Shown here: one piece after another, positions 1-11,535 of the stretch
Numbering within the stretch: the first letter of the stretch is position 1
Layout of the letters: the number at the start of each line of letters is the position of its first letter
Made by a program: the position numbers and the translations under genes
The notes under the pieces: generated by a model
Told to the model about the DNA's origin: nothing
Seen by the model: only the letters and a program-made list of their open reading frames with translations
Database searches by the model: none
From: Babylonia areolata
Taxonomy: Eukaryota; Mollusca; Gastropoda; Neogastropoda; Buccinidae
Assembly: GCF_041734735.1 (NCBI RefSeq)
Contig: NC_134888.1
Span: 36,773,567 to 36,837,566, forward strand
DNA: 64,000 bases
Reading direction: 5' to 3'

Positions 1-2285
1 ACACCCCACTGCTGCTGTCTGACCATGTCAGGGAACAGCCAGTTTCGTTCATCTCTGTTCATTCCCAGTCTCACCAGGTGCATCAAGATGTGCCATTCTC
101 GTTCTGCTATCACTTTGTGCAGCACCTGAGAGAAGTAGTCTTCTGTGGGTTGGTGCAGAATGTTGAACAGCACACTGCCCCACTTGCAGCGCTCCAGAGC
201 CTTCCTGGGACTTAGGGCCGAGTTCTTTGCAAAACGTAATCTCAGTCTGATCAACTTCTCGCATCGTTCTATGTAGCGCGTAGCATCTCCTTTTGGCTGT
301 TTTCTCAGCTTTCCCGTGACCCAGTTCTCCAACAGCTCATTGACTTCAGTGATGTCGCCTCCCCTCTCCACCATGTCAAGCACAGTGTCCCAGTCGCCGT
401 ACTTGGCCACCATGTAGTGTGCGTGCATCTGTTCCGGTGGTGTCAGCCCGTGGTCAATCAGCAGTAAGTAGGCCTTCCACTCCTTCTCTTTGAAAGCCTC
501 CTTCATTGCCCAGTCGCGCTCATCATAGTGCACGGTGTGGTCTGACCACTGCCTGACCACACTCCACTGTCTCTGCTCCACTGCTGCCTTGAACAGCTGA
601 CGCCGGTCATGTTCCCACACGTGAGACAGACATGCCCGGCTGATGACGTCCCATCTCTGTTCTCCCAGCATCTGTCTGAGCGCCTCGATCTGTAGCTGAG
701 GGAACAGAGGGAACACAGCCAGTATCACCAGAAACATGGCATCGTCGTTCTTCCCTCGTCTGCTGACGTGATACAGGTTTAAACCTTGAAGGAAGTGAAG
801 GATGAACAGTGGATCGTTTTTGTGAGTGTCGGCAATCTCAGTGAACACCGACACCCATTTCTGTTTGTTCTGGATGGTCTTCAGCGTGATGCCTTGCAGA
901 GAATCTGAATTGTCTTCAATACAAGCTGTGATGTGAGCGTAGATATCAGACACACATTGTTTGGTGTGCTCTGTGCTGTCGGTGTACTCCATGTCATCGG
1001 AACACGTCACATCGCACAGTACGTGTAGGAGTGATGTCATCAGTGACTCACACAGTGCTCTTTTCCAGGAAACACGCTTTGCGATACTAGAACTGACTGA
1101 GTACACAGAACTGATCATCTGTGCCGAGCCCATCGTGAAGACGTAACGTCCACAGTTCATGTATGGTATTTCCCGTGACACCGCCTTGGTCAGCTCCACT
1201 CCCAGTGATCTGTCAACACGACAGCTGCGCATGAATTTCCAGAACAGCGTGTCATTCACTGTGCTGTCATGTCCGGATGTTATCCATGCGGAGAGTGTGT
1301 CACGGATCATATAATACAACACGTGTTCCGTGGAGGTCCATTTTTTGTTGGCCACAAGATGGGGAAACACGGCAACGACGTCGTCTTCACCACAGTGACG
1401 AAGAATGTAACGGTCAAAGCTGGAATCAGCAATACGTTTGGCAGCTTTCATGACAACCCGCCTGTGTTGTGTAACGCTGAGTCCCTGCTCCAAGATCTTG
1501 TCCACTGACACTGACAGGCCCCGAGACACCAGCTGGATCACCACATGCTCCAGCTGTTCCTGATGACACTCCGGTAATATGTATTTCACAAAGTCATCAT
1601 CGCGAGCTCGCTTACTGCTCTGCTCAACAACCCAGCTGTGTCGTGAGGCGCTGATGCCTCGCTTCAACACCTCGCCGACTGACCTCCACAAACCCCGTGT
1701 CACCAGGTGGGTTATGACATGCTCCAGTTCCTCATCGTGACACTGAGGCAAGATGTACTCAATGAAGTCACCATCACGGGCATGTCTGCTGGCCTGTTCC
1801 ACAGCCCACCTGTGCTGTTCACCACTGATCTCTCGCTTCAACACCTTATCCACAGACCACCACATTCTCCGCGATACCAACTGGCTCAATCCCTGTTCCA
1901 GCTCCTCGCTCGAACAGTGGGGCAAAATATAAACAAGAAAATCGTCATCATCAGCGTGTTTCGTGGCTTCCTCAACAGCCCTCTTGCGTCCTCCACTGCT
2001 GACTCCACGCTGCAGAACCTGGCCGACGCATCTCCACAGGCGTCTTCGGAGGAGCTGCGACAACACACTGTCCACCTGGTCGTCGGCACAGACGTCCAAG
2101 ACGTTTCCCACAAACCACGGTGTCGCCCGTTCCGCAGCTTGGAGCACGGCCCAGCGGCGTTCTTCCTGTGGGCAGTCAGCCGTGTGCACCAAGCGGACCA
2201 CCTCCTTCCACTGGCGCCGCTCCACCGCTTCCAACAACTCACTGCTGACATCCTTTCGCGGTCGTTCGTCTGGCGTCGTCGTCAT
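1..2285 (-). CDS. Large tryptophan-rich helical-repeat protein, N-terminal 761 codons (runs off the window)
   Basis: Reading leftwards from an ATG at 2285-2283 (context ATCACCATGA) the frame has no stop through base 1, so 761 codons are visible and the C-terminus lies outside the window. Residues 23-312 are five tandem units of exactly 58 residues. Each has an early W or equivalent (RRLW, RRMW, RGLW), then V..VL.RG.S, a basic/aromatic stretch ending A.RHA.D, D.DF..YILP.C, and EELE..L..LV. Around residues 540-650 shorter W/V/L units of about 29 residues recur (QRQWSVVRQW, GDWDTVLDMVERGGDI), half of the long unit. The pattern suggests pairs of amphipathic helices, an alpha-solenoid loosely like ankyrin repeats, probably a protein-binding scaffold. 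No signal peptide or membrane segment is visible. The frame also stays open upstream of the ATG into a minisatellite, so the start is a choice; an AG acceptor (TGTGTCACAG) lies 9 bases before the ATG. I do not recognise the family. Confidence 0.5.
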   Translation of the reverse strand, partial: MTTTPDERPRKDVSSELLEAVERRQWKEVVRLVHTADCPQEERRWAVLQAAERATPWFVGNVLDVCADDQVDSVLSQLLRRRLWRCVGQVLQRGVSSGGRKRAVEEATKHADDDDFLVYILPHCSSEELEQGLSQLVSRRMWWSVDKVLKREISGEQHRWAVEQASRHARDGDFIEYILPQCHDEELEHVITHLVTRGLWRSVGEVLKRGISASRHSWVVEQSSKRARDDDFVKYILPECHQEQLEHVVIQLVSRGLSVSVDKILEQGLSVTQHRRVVMKAAKRIADSSFDRYILRHCGEDDVVAVFPHLVANKKWTSTEHVLYYMIRDTLSAWITSGHDSTVNDTLFWKFMRSCRVDRSLGVELTKAVSREIPYMNCGRYVFTMGSAQMISSVYSVSSSIAKRVSWKRALCESLMTSLLHVLCDVTCSDDMEYTDSTEHTKQCVSDIYAHITACIEDNSDSLQGITLKTIQNKQKWVSVFTEIADTHKNDPLFILHFLQGLNLYHVSRRGKNDDAMFLVILAVFPLFPQLQIEALRQMLGEQRWDVISRACLSHVWEHDRRQLFKAAVEQRQWSVVRQWSDHTVHYDERDWAMKEAFKEKEWKAYLLLIDHGLTPPEQMHAHYMVAKYGDWDTVLDMVERGGDITEVNELLENWVTGKLRKQPKGDATRYIERCEKLIRLRLRFAKNSALSPRKALERCKWGSVLFNILHQPTEDYFSQVLHKVIAEREWHILMHLVRLGMNRDERNWLFPDMVRQQQWG

Positions 2286-2289
2286 GGTG

Positions 2290-3600
2290 ATCGGCTGTGA
2301 CACAGATGTGGCAGAACGGTGTGACATAGAGGCGACAGAATTGTGTGACATGACAGAATGGTGTGACACAGAGGCGACAGAATTGTGTGACATGACAGAA
2401 TGGTGTGGCATGACAGAACGGTGTGACATAGAGGCGACAGAATTGTGTGACATGACAGAATGGTGTGACACAGAGGCGACAGAATTGTGTGACATGACAG
2501 AATGGTGTGACACAGAGATGACAAGGGTGTGACAGAGATGACGTGACACAGAGGTGACAGAAAGGTGTGACATGACAAAATGGTGTGACATGACAAAATG
2601 GTGTGACATGACAAAATGGTGTGACATGACAGAATGGTGTGACAGAGATGACAGAATGGTGTGACAGAGATGACAGAATGGTGTGACAGAGATGACAGAA
2701 TGGTGTGACATGACAGAATGGTGTGACACATAGGTGACAGAATTGTGACACAGAGGTGGCAGAATTGTGTGACATGACAGGATGGTGTGACATGACAGGA
2801 TGGTGTGACATGACAGGATGGTGTGACAGAGATGACAGAATGGTGTGACAGAGATGACAGAATGGTGTGACATGACAGAATGGTGTGACATGACAGAATG
2901 GTGTGACACATAGGTGACATAATGGTGTGACATGACAGAATGGTGACATGACAGGATGGTGTGACATGACAGAATGGTGTGACATGACAGAGATGATGTG
3001 ACACAGAGGTGACAGAATGGTGTGATACAGAGGTGACAGAATGGTGTGACATGACAGAATGGTGTGACATGACAGAATGGTGTGACACAGAGGTGACAGC
3101 ATGGTGTGACATGACAGAATGGTGTGACATGACAGAATGGTGTGACACAGAGGTGACAGAATGGTGTGACATGACAGAATGGTGTGACATGACAGAATGG
3201 TGTGACATGACAAGATGGTGTGACATGACAGAGATGACGTGACACAGAGGTGACAGAATTGTGTGACACAGAGGTGACAGAATGGTGTGACATAGAGGCG
3301 ACAGCATGGTGTGACATGACAGAATGGTGTGACATGACAGAATGGTGTGACACAGAGGTGACAGAATGGTGTGACATGACACAATGGTGTGACACAGAGG
3401 TGACAGAATGGTGTGACATGACAAAATGGTGTGACACAGAGGTGACAGAATGGTGTGACATGACAAAATGGTGTGACACAGAGGTGACAGAATGGTGTGA
3501 CAGGACAGAATGGTGTGACACAGAGGTGACAGAATGGTGTGACATGACAGAATGGTGTGACACAGAGGTGGCAGAATTGTGTGACACAGAGATAACATCA
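2290..3600. repeat. Minisatellite, 18- and 24-base mixed units, abutting the left gene's start
   Basis: About 1.3 kb of alternating short units GTGTGACATGACAGAATG and GTGTGACACAGAGGTGACAG plus AATG. Long reading frames across it on both strands are artefacts of repetition. On the minus strand the unit reads like the sequence just before the left gene's ATG (TTCTGCCACATCTGTGTCAC then AG), so the array may derive from a splice acceptor or 5' UTR edge. Confidence 0.5.
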
Positions 3601-3659
3601 TTGTGCTGTCTGACATGTCAGTCATGATAACTATCACACAAAGACGATAGAATGATAAC

Positions 3660-3855
3660 ATTGTACTGACTGCGCGTGTGCACACAAGAGACACAGACAC
3701 AGACACACACTCACACATACACACGCACTCTCTTACAAGCTGAAATTCCTCACGCAATTCCACATAGTGTACATGCATGGGTGTTGTGTGTGCGTGCGTG
3801 CGTGTGCACGTGTGTGTGTGTGACCGAGTGTGTGTGTGTGTGGGGGGGGGGGGTG
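3660..3855. repeat. CA/GT microsatellite tract
   Basis: A CACACA-rich stretch (3675-3725) is followed by a TGTGTG/TGCG-rich stretch (3780-3855) ending in a run of G. No gene is seen. From 3856 to about 4480 the sequence is AT-rich, contains A-rich AAC/AAT triplet runs at 4255-4375, and shows nothing recognisable. Confidence 0.5.
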
Positions 3856-4479
3856 GCCGTCCCTGGGTGATAAAGTGTGACAACACTAAGACCATTACAC
3901 TATCTTTTCATTTCGAAGTTTGAAATACCTCAGGCTTGGAAAACTGAACCTCGGTAACAGTAGGGTACAAGGTTGACACACACCTCAGGTGATAACAATC
4001 CCATGAAAGCGTGGAAAGAGGACCTGTCGCTGCACTGACATACTACCAGAAGGACTTCTTGGTTTAAACATTTTTAATATCAAGAAACAAGGTGCAATAC
4101 AGCGTTCAGTTAAGAAGACTTGAGCAACAACAAGCATGAGCTTATATCGTGCTCGTTCATATGTTACAAGCAATACACAAACGCAATGGCGAAAATACAC
4201 ACATTATTTGACAATGAAAAGAAGGTTGAAGTGCAAGACAAAACTAAACTAAATAAGAAAAACAACAACAACAAAAACACAAAAAAACCCAAACTATTAT
4301 TACCGCAACTACCACTGACAACAACAATGAAAATATTAATGATAATACTAATACTAACATAGTAGCAACAATAATAACACACTGGAAAGTGAACATCACC
4401 AAAGAACTTCTTTTCACTTCACTTCAACCATTTACATACCCGCGGAAAGGTAAATCGGGTGGCTGGATGAGTACAGCCA

Positions 4480-4830
4480 GTTTCTGGTTCTGTTTCTCAA
4501 GGAGGTGTCACTACGTTCGGACAAATCCGTATACGCGACACCACATCTGATAGGCAGATGCCTGATCAGCAGCATAACCAAACGCGTCAGTTTTGTCAGG
4601 CTTTGAGTTGCAAGCATATCTGTTTATTTGTGCACTTAATCAGAGTGGGTTTCTTCTACAGAATTTTGCCAGAGGACAACACTCTCATTGCCCATGGTTC
4701 TTTTTCAGTGCGCCAAGTGCGTGCTGCACACGGGGCCTCGATTTATCCTCTCAATCGAAAGACTAGACGCTCAGTTCAATTTTCCGGTCAAACTTGGGAG
4801 AAAGGGCGAGAGCGGGATTACAATACAGCC
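4480..4830 (-). mobile_element. SINE family D copy (tRNA-derived, degenerate)
   Basis: Matches the copies at 33985-34345 and 21195-21345: TTTCTCAAGG.GG.GTCACT at one end, a CAGATGCCTGA.CAGCAGCAT block, then a central domain (GTGGGTTTCTTCTACAGAAT, TTGTTGCC-like, GTGCTGCACACGGGGCCTCG). It ends where other copies carry a tRNA B-box on the minus strand. Here the B-box is degraded, so the copy is old. Confidence 0.5.
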
Positions 4831-4941
4831 GAAGGCTCCAAAAAAGAAAGGTCTATGTTGCAGCCAGATCTGCATAGACAAGTGATACATAACCTAGCCG
4901 ACGCTTGTGCGTGGAATGCGAGGGTAACCCTAAACCAAACT

Positions 4942-4979
<38 letters not shown>
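4942..4979. repeat. (CT)n microsatellite
   Basis: About 19 CT dinucleotides in a row. The surrounding 4830-5470 is otherwise unique sequence in which I see no gene or known repeat. Confidence 0.5.
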
Positions 4980-4983
<4 letters not shown>

Positions 4984-5474
4984 GCCTTACTGGACACTGT
5001 GTTTTTCAAACTGATGGAAATTCATTTATGATTCAAGCGACCAGAGACCGTCAAAACAACGTTACGTCATATCGCACAATGTATAATGTGTTCCTAATAA
5101 CAGTTAAACTAACGGCGCTCATGGCTTAAGACAGAATACGTGACACACTAAGAACATGTACCAATGTCACCACACAGTACAGATGAGAAAAGAGCAAAAA
5201 CACTTGCTCACCTGGTACCTGTACTCGCCAAAAATGACACGTCAGAGGTGAACTCGTTCCGTTGCATGTACACACGGGGGGTGTTACATTGCAAACAACG
5301 TGCTTGGTATATTATTTTGCATACCCTTCCTTTTTACAAACTTTTCTTTTTTATCCAACGAAGATTCGCTGAACGGGGAGCTTTCCCTGCGCTGTGCACA
5401 ATCATTCTTCTCCTCTTCCGTCCTTCTCACACCCAGCAAACCAACGGTTGGTAGGTACAGTGTCGGTATCGAGT

Positions 5475-5700
5475 TAGGAAGAGGCGGGACGGGTAAGTGT
5501 GGGAGTGGGGTGAGGATAGGGGTGGAGCCTCTATTCGGTGTGTGGGGGGGTAGGAGTGGGGGATGGACGTGGACTGAGGAATGTCGAGGTCGGGAGAAAA
5601 GAGCGGGCTGGTGAGTTGCGGTGGTGGGTTGGGGTGGGGTGGGCGGGGGTGGGGGGGGAGGGGTGGGGGGAGGCAGGAGTGGGGCAGCGAGAGGGAGGTA
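5475..5700 (+). repeat. G-rich tract with quadruplex-forming potential
   Basis: The plus strand has many closely spaced G runs, densest at 5624-5690 (GGGTTGGGGTGGGGTGGGCG and following). This fits the four-G-run pattern for an intramolecular quadruplex. A TCTG tetranucleotide run follows at 5803-5836. From 5840 to 7300 I see no gene or named repeat. Confidence 0.5.
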
Positions 5701-5802
5701 GGGGAGGTCATGCAGGAGGAATTCACGGGTGGCTGTTGTGACTGTTCGCAACTGATCGTGGCACCTTGCCAAACCAGCGGATATGAAGATTCAGGTTTTG
5801 TT

Positions 5803-5837
<35 letters not shown>

Positions 5838-7299
5838 CTCCCTCACCACATGCACGTCCATACCCATGCACACCCACACGCATACATTTACATGCGTGCA
5901 GGCGCTCGCAAGTACTTCTCTTCCACCACAACTGCTCAGTGCGGCTAGCCGCTGCTGCTACTGATTCTGCCTAGCCTTCTACCAAAGTCCATTGACCCAG
6001 TTTTATTTCCGTTTGTATACATGTGCAATTCCGAAGGGGGCGATCTTGTGAAACACAGCCGGATGCTCGGATACATTGACGAACAACAGCAACCTCCCAC
6101 AACAGGACAATTTTCATCAGCATACTGATGTTGGTCGTTGTAAGTGGAAGAAGAAGAACTGTTATTTGCGTTTTGCAGATTTTATGTCAGTAATGCTAAA
6201 TTTCTAACGCTCTAATTTTTGTCGATTTTTTCTGAAATACGATGATGCGGTCCCGCGGGTATCATTTCATATTAATCTTTCTGATCTGCATGCCTCCAGT
6301 TCAGCCTTGCCCTGGTTACTGTGCAGATCATCCGTCACAAACTCAGTAAAAGCTTGGCTTTTGCAGTCTTTATGATAGTTTGTAGGCCTATCTCGCCGCA
6401 AACACTTCGTTTGTTTCGGGCAGTGTGTGTTCTTTGGATCATTGGATCGGCATTTCACTGGTCTTTTTTTTTTTTCTTTTTTCTTTTTTTTGTCGGGTTT
6501 CTGTTCAGTCACAGTGAGTGAATGTATCTCCTTGGTGCCGTTCTTGCCGCCCCGGATGAAAACTGAGGGCGCTTGCGGCTTTCACTGCTGTCTGTTTTAG
6601 TGGTCCTTGAAAACCGTAGAAGGTTTGTCAGTGTGTTGAGTTCCTCCTTCTGGTTCCTAACCTTTAGGTTCCTAACTGGCAGAGTTGGGTGGTTCTGTCG
6701 ATGACCAGGCCACTGATGTGATCTGTGTGTGGATCCGTGTGCGTATGTACGATTCATGGCTTTTTGAATTCTTTAAACTAATAAATATACCAGTCCTTCC
6801 ACTAGGATACTTCCTATAATTTCAGAGAAAACGTCTATTTTAGCGTCCTACATTCAGGACCCGGCAATTTTTGTGCATGTATAAAACGATATTACCATTT
6901 TTAGATGTTACCCATTTTCACTGGATTTCGACTCTATCTTATTTTGTACATTGTTTTAGTCAGTTTTGATGCGGATTCAGCTACTAAACTAACGTGGCAC
7001 CATCTTGCTTTTTCCAGGTGTTTTTTTTTCTTTCTTTTTGTGTGTGTGTGGTCCCACAAACCATAAAAATGTATCCAATATTTGCAATAATTTACTGCCA
7101 GTGGACGCTGAAACAGGACATTACCTGCTACTCACAGTTCATACGTCACAAAGCTAAAAAATACGCAGTGCGTGACGTAAAAAAGCAAAAGAGAATGGAC
7201 TTTCGTATGGTTTGGTGTTGTCATCACGATCCTGCAGAACACTGAGAACGGGTGACGTTTATGTCGCTGGCAATCGTGTTGTTTTACACTTTGTCACAA

Positions 7300-7669
7300 C
7301 AGACTACTCTGCGTGAAATTCGGGCTGCTCTTCCTAGTGAGAGCGCGTCGCTACACTGAGAGCGCCACCCATTTTTGGCGGGGTGTTTTTTCTGTCTGTA
7401 ATTTTATTCGTTTTTCTTTGGAAGTGGAGTTTTCTACAAAATTTTGCCAGGGACAACCCTTTTGTTGCCGTGGGTTCTTTTACATGCGCTAAGTGTATAC
7501 TGCACAAGAGACCTCGGTTTATCGTCTCATTCGAATATTTAGCGTCCAGACCACTACTCAAGGTCTAGTGGAGGGGGTGAAAATACTAGCCACTGTGGGA
7601 TTCGAACCAGTCCACTCAGATTCTCTCGCTTCCTAGGCGGACGCGTATACCACTAGGCCAACACAGCAC
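7300..7669 (-). mobile_element. SINE family B copy (tRNA-derived)
   Basis: Reverse-strand copy of the family seen best at 63653-64000. It has the tail block GTGAAATTCGGGCTGCTCTT, a (T)n stretch, the central domain TCTACAAAATTTTGCCAGGG, the CGTCCAGACCACTACTCAAG block, and a tRNA-like head with B-box GGTTCGAATC and A-box around TGGCCTAGTGGTATACGCG on the minus strand. Nearly full length. Confidence 0.5.
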
Positions 7670-7931
7670 ATCTCACATGCCCTGCGTTCTGATTTGGGTA
7701 TTATCCAAACATGCCTTCCGCACAGTTCTGACAGCATGTCATGCTTGGGTGTTGGTTATACTGGTGAGCTGGTCAGTACACCGTCCCGTCTGCACCATTA
7801 TCAGGAAGCTGTTAGTTCATTTTGCCTCAGTCCAAATTAAATTTCAGTCCATTTGTGTGAGTGTGTGCGCGCGCACAAGCATAAACATTTGTGTACACTT
7901 GTGTATATGTGTGCGTGCCTTTGTGTGTGTT

Positions 7932-8163
7932 TTAACTCACTCAGTACGGCCAGTCCTCTCTTCTCCTCTACACAGACCCCTCGGATGTCCAGTGGGTGCC
8001 TGAATGACCCAACCTTTAGCTTCCGTCGTCAGAACTGTGGTATTCTTTGTCAACATTCACCTCTTCAGTATAAGAGCGTTCTGCTTGCAATATTTTGATG
8101 ATGGTAATTGGGATGAAACGCTGTTAACGTCGTCTCTTTCGCCGTTCGTATGAAGAGAGTTAA
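7932..8163. mobile_element. TTAA-flanked MITE, family G copy 1
   Basis: A 232-base element bounded at both ends by TTAA. Its termini are loosely inverted (CTCACTCAGTACGG against CTCTCTTCATACGAACGG when the far end is reverse-complemented). A near-identical copy lies inverted at 48472-48701 with the same TTAA borders. No coding capacity. The TTAA border resembles piggyBac-type target duplication; this is inference. Confidence 0.5.
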
Positions 8164-8399
8164 GTCATACAAATATGTACAGTGGTAAGATGTATAACTG
8201 ATGTAATCAGTGAGAACATAAAACTCACAATCCAACACAACAAAGGAGCACAATACAAAAGCTGATACATATTCTTTATTATGATAAAATGCAAACGCTA
8301 AAGTGTCAAACAGGCTTGACATTTAGCTCCACGAAAATCACAGGTACACCCATGTGAAAATGCGTATGGGTACATATTTTTTTTAAGAGTAAAAAATTA

Positions 8400-8530
8400 A
8401 ATGTAAGGTCCATTCACCACATATCTCTTTGTAGTGTGTGTACGTGTGCGTGTGTGTGTGAGTGTGTGTGTGAGTGTGTAGTAGTAGTACTACTACTAGT
8501 AGTAGTAGCAGAAGTAGTAGTAGTTGTCTT
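8400..8530. repeat. GT tract followed by AGT/CTA triplet palindrome
   Basis: TGTGTG-rich sequence at 8430-8478 runs into AGTAGTAGTACTACTACTAG and further AGT triplets, a self-complementary stretch likely to form a hairpin. The rest of 8164-9015 is AT-rich with no recognisable gene. Confidence 0.5.
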
Positions 8531-9015
8531 TTCACTTTGAGTGACATTAGAATGATAAAAGGGTGTCTCTGTGATTGCACATGTGTGAGTGAATATATAT
8601 GTTTTTGTATGTGTAAAATTCATAAGCTTTTGTTAATCCGAGTATTGCTACATATATTACTTTTTAAAAAACTTAACTTTATAAAAGGGGTTAACTGATG
8701 ATCATACACAATAGAAAAATCCCCAATCTTTTTGCATCATATCACACTGTGACCTGCAACGCACATTTTATAACAAGGGTAGACTTCTTAATTATCATAC
8801 AAGTATAGTCCGCTACACAGTAAAGGCCTTTGAAAGTCATCAACACTATACAAAAGATCCAAAACAAATCAGTTGTTCTTTTTGTTCAAGGATGACTGCA
8901 CCAACCATTAGTTCAGACAGAACCGATGCAATGATCTCTGTCCCTGACCTAGCCTTTGTTCTGATCACTGTAATCTGGCCTTTCCTCTCACAGACTATGC
9001 TATCGGTCAGTCCAC

Positions 9016-9340
9016 ACACAGGCAAAACAGCTGAGTAGTTAAAGCGTTGGACTTTCAATCAGACGGCACTGGGTTCGGATCCTAATCACGGCACCTAGTG
9101 GGTTAAGGATGGAGCTTTTTCCGCTGTCTAAGTTCAAGAGATGTGCAGACCTGCTGGTGCCGGAACCCCCTTTATATGTGCAGGCATGCTGGAGACCAAA
9201 TGTGCACATTAAAGATTAAAGAAGGTGGGTAATGGAAACAAGATCACTCAGCAAGCACATCCAAAACAATCGAAGTATGGCTGCCTGCATGGCTGGGCAA
9301 AAGAATGGTCATACATGTAAAAAGCCGACTGGTTCCTACA
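9016..9340 (+). mobile_element. SINE family A copy, divergent
   Basis: tRNA-like head with AAAACAGCTGAGTAGTTAAA and GTTGGACTTTCAATCAGACG, a degenerate B-box (GGGTTCGGATC), then the family body (GGTTAAGGATGGAGCTTTTT, GTGCAGACCTGCTGGTGCCG, ATTAAAGAT, GTATGGCTGCCTGCATGGC, GGTCATACATGTAAAA). Compared with 54992-55378 it is clearly older and lacks the (GAA)n tail. Confidence 0.5.
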
Positions 9341-9419
9341 CTGCAGCACACAAATGCAGAAGTCAAGCCACTCATTGCGCATGTCACACTCTCAGTACTC
9401 TGTGAGCACGTCTTGTCAG

Positions 9420-10372
9420 AAAATGTCAACTCCTGCCCTCTCTAACAGACAAATGTCAACCCCTGCCCTCTCTAAGACAATGTCAACTCCTGCCTTCTTT
9501 AACAGACAATGTCAACCCCTGCCTTCTCTTACAGACAATGTCAACCCCTGCCCTCTCTAACAGACAATGTCAACCCCTGCCTTCTCTTACAGACAATGTC
9601 AACCCCTGCCCTCTCTAAGACAATGTCAACTCCTGCCTTCTTTAATAGACAATGCCATCTCATGCCTTCTCTAATAGACAATGTCAACCCCTGCCTTCTC
9701 TAACAGACAATGTCAACCCCTGCCTTCTCTTACAGACAATGTCAACTCATGCCTTCTCTAACAGACAATGTCAACCCCTGCCTTCTCTAATAGACAATGT
9801 CAACTCATGCCTTCTCTGATAGACAATGTCAACCCCTGCCTTCTCTTATAGACAATGTCAACTCCTGCCTTCTCTAATAGACAATGTCAACCCCTGCCTT
9901 CTCTAATAGACAATGTCAACCCTGCCTTCTCTAACAGACAATGTCAACCCCTGCCTTCTCTAACAGACAATGTCAACTCCTGCCTTCTCTAATAGACAAT
10001 GTCAACTCATGCCTTCTCTAACAGACAATGTCAACCCCTGCCTTCTCTAACAGACAATGTCAACCCCTGCCTTCTCTAACAGACAATGTCAACTCCTGAC
10101 TTCTCTAACAGACAATGTCAACCCATGCCTTCTCTACAGACAGTGTCAACTCATGCCTTCTCTAATAGACAATGTCAACTCCTGCCTTCTCTAATAGACA
10201 ATGTCAACTCCTGCCTTCTCTAATAGACAATGTCAACTCATGCCTTCTCTAACAGACAATGTCAACCCCTGCCTTCTCTAACAGACAATGTCAACTCATG
10301 CCTTCTCTAATAGACAATGTCAACCCCTGCCTTCTCTAACAGACAATGTCAACCCCTGCCTTCTCCCATAGA
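9420..10372 (+). repeat. 29-base minisatellite, about 32 copies
   Basis: Tandem units of AATGTCAACCCCTGCCTTCT plus CTAACAGAC with small variants (ACTCATG for ACCCCTG, ATAGAC for ACAGAC). No exon is nearby. From 10373 to 10990 the DNA is AT-rich, holds a short (CA)n at 10901-10925, and shows no gene. Confidence 0.5.
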
Positions 10373-10990
10373 CTCCACACACACACACTACCCACCCTGC
10401 TCTGTGTGTTGCAACACACTCCTCATTCTTTACAGAAACCACGTGGGGGTCTTCTTTTACACAAACACTTTGTCTTGATCAGAACAATCTCTAAAATTAA
10501 CATCTAAAAAAAATTATATACATATATTGATGCCCTCTAAAAGGTGCATTATTCAAATGTAAGAAAGGAAGTGAACAATCTGGCATAAAAAAAGTTCATT
10601 GTCTGAGAATTTTGATTAGCAGTACAATGTTGAGCAACAGCATGTGAGGGACAATCAATTAGCAGAAAAAAAAAGGAAAAGTCACTATCCTTCAGTCACA
10701 AGAATATCCAACATGATGTATACAGAAATTCATTACATCTAGGACTGTGACATTCCACACAGAGAAGCAAATATGTCAGCGATCATTGTGTAAACAGGGG
10801 ACAAGTTTCGTTTTTATTTTCTGTCAGAAGTAAGATACTGAAAATGGTCACCCACAGCATTTTATAAGTTCTACCATATTCATCAATGCAGTGAACTTCG
10901 CACACACACACACACACACACACACAAAATCTCAGCAAAAAAAGGTCACTTATGCAACCAACCCAGACCTCAGTACAGATATGTTCAATA

Positions 10991-11375
10991 CCTGGCTGCG
11001 GTGGTCGAATTGTTAGTGCTGAATTCTCACCCAGGTTTCCTTGAGTTCAATCCCCGATATTGCCCCACCTGGTTGGTTAAAGGTAAAGATTTTTCTGATC
11101 ACCCAGGTGAACATAATGTCCAGACCTGCTAGAGTGCCTGAGTCCCTTCATGTGTATACATTGTGCAGAAGATCAAAATACACACGTTAAAGATCCTGAA
11201 ATCCATGTCAGCGTTTGGTGGGCTATGGAGACAAGAACATACCCAGTATGCACACCCCAGAAAACAGAGTATAGCTGCCTTCATGGTGGGGTAAATAAAC
11301 AAATGGTCATACATGTAAAATTTTACATGTGTGTGTATAAATATGTGTGCGGCGCGCGTGACTGAAACCTGACTG
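10991..11375 (+). mobile_element. SINE family A-related copy, highly divergent
   Basis: CTGGCTGCGGTGGTCGAATT head with a weak B-box (GAGTTCAATCC), then the family A body: GATTTTTCTGATCACCCAGG, TTAAAGATCCTGAAATCCAT, GTCAGCGTTTGGTGGGCTAT, GAGTATAGCTGCCTTCATGG, GGTCATACATGTAAAA. The body is better preserved than the head. Confidence 0.5.
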
Positions 11376-11449
11376 AATGACACAGGAAATGAACGATGCA
11401 CAAACAAAAGCAGTTCTCAGTCGGCTCTACCCAGGTAGGAATCCCACTG

Positions 11450-11535
11450 TGCAAATGACTCCATGTTTGAAAAGTGCTTAGAGCTTGGTCTTTGATGAAG
11501 GATAGGTGCTAAATAAGTATCCATATCATATCACC
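11450..11535 (+). repeat. Retroelement 3'-tail-like fragment
   Basis: CAAATGACTCCATGTTTGAA, GTGCTTAGAGCTTGGTCTTT and AATAAGTATCCATATCATAT resemble 23618-23700 (GTACAGCGCTTAGAGTTTGG) and the tail of the LINE ending at 57798. It is probably a LINE-derived 3' end. From 11536 to 12495 only a short (GA)n at 11590-11620 and AT-rich unique sequence are visible. Confidence 0.5.

Noticed and set aside
2239-3895. Long CHTILS/SHHSVM frames on the minus strand
   Set aside because: Minisatellite translation; frames shift with unit length and end just inside the real left gene in the wrong frame.
9420-10372. Regular 29-base repeats that might be a CRISPR array
   Set aside because: There are no unique spacers; the repeats are directly adjacent and the genome is eukaryotic.
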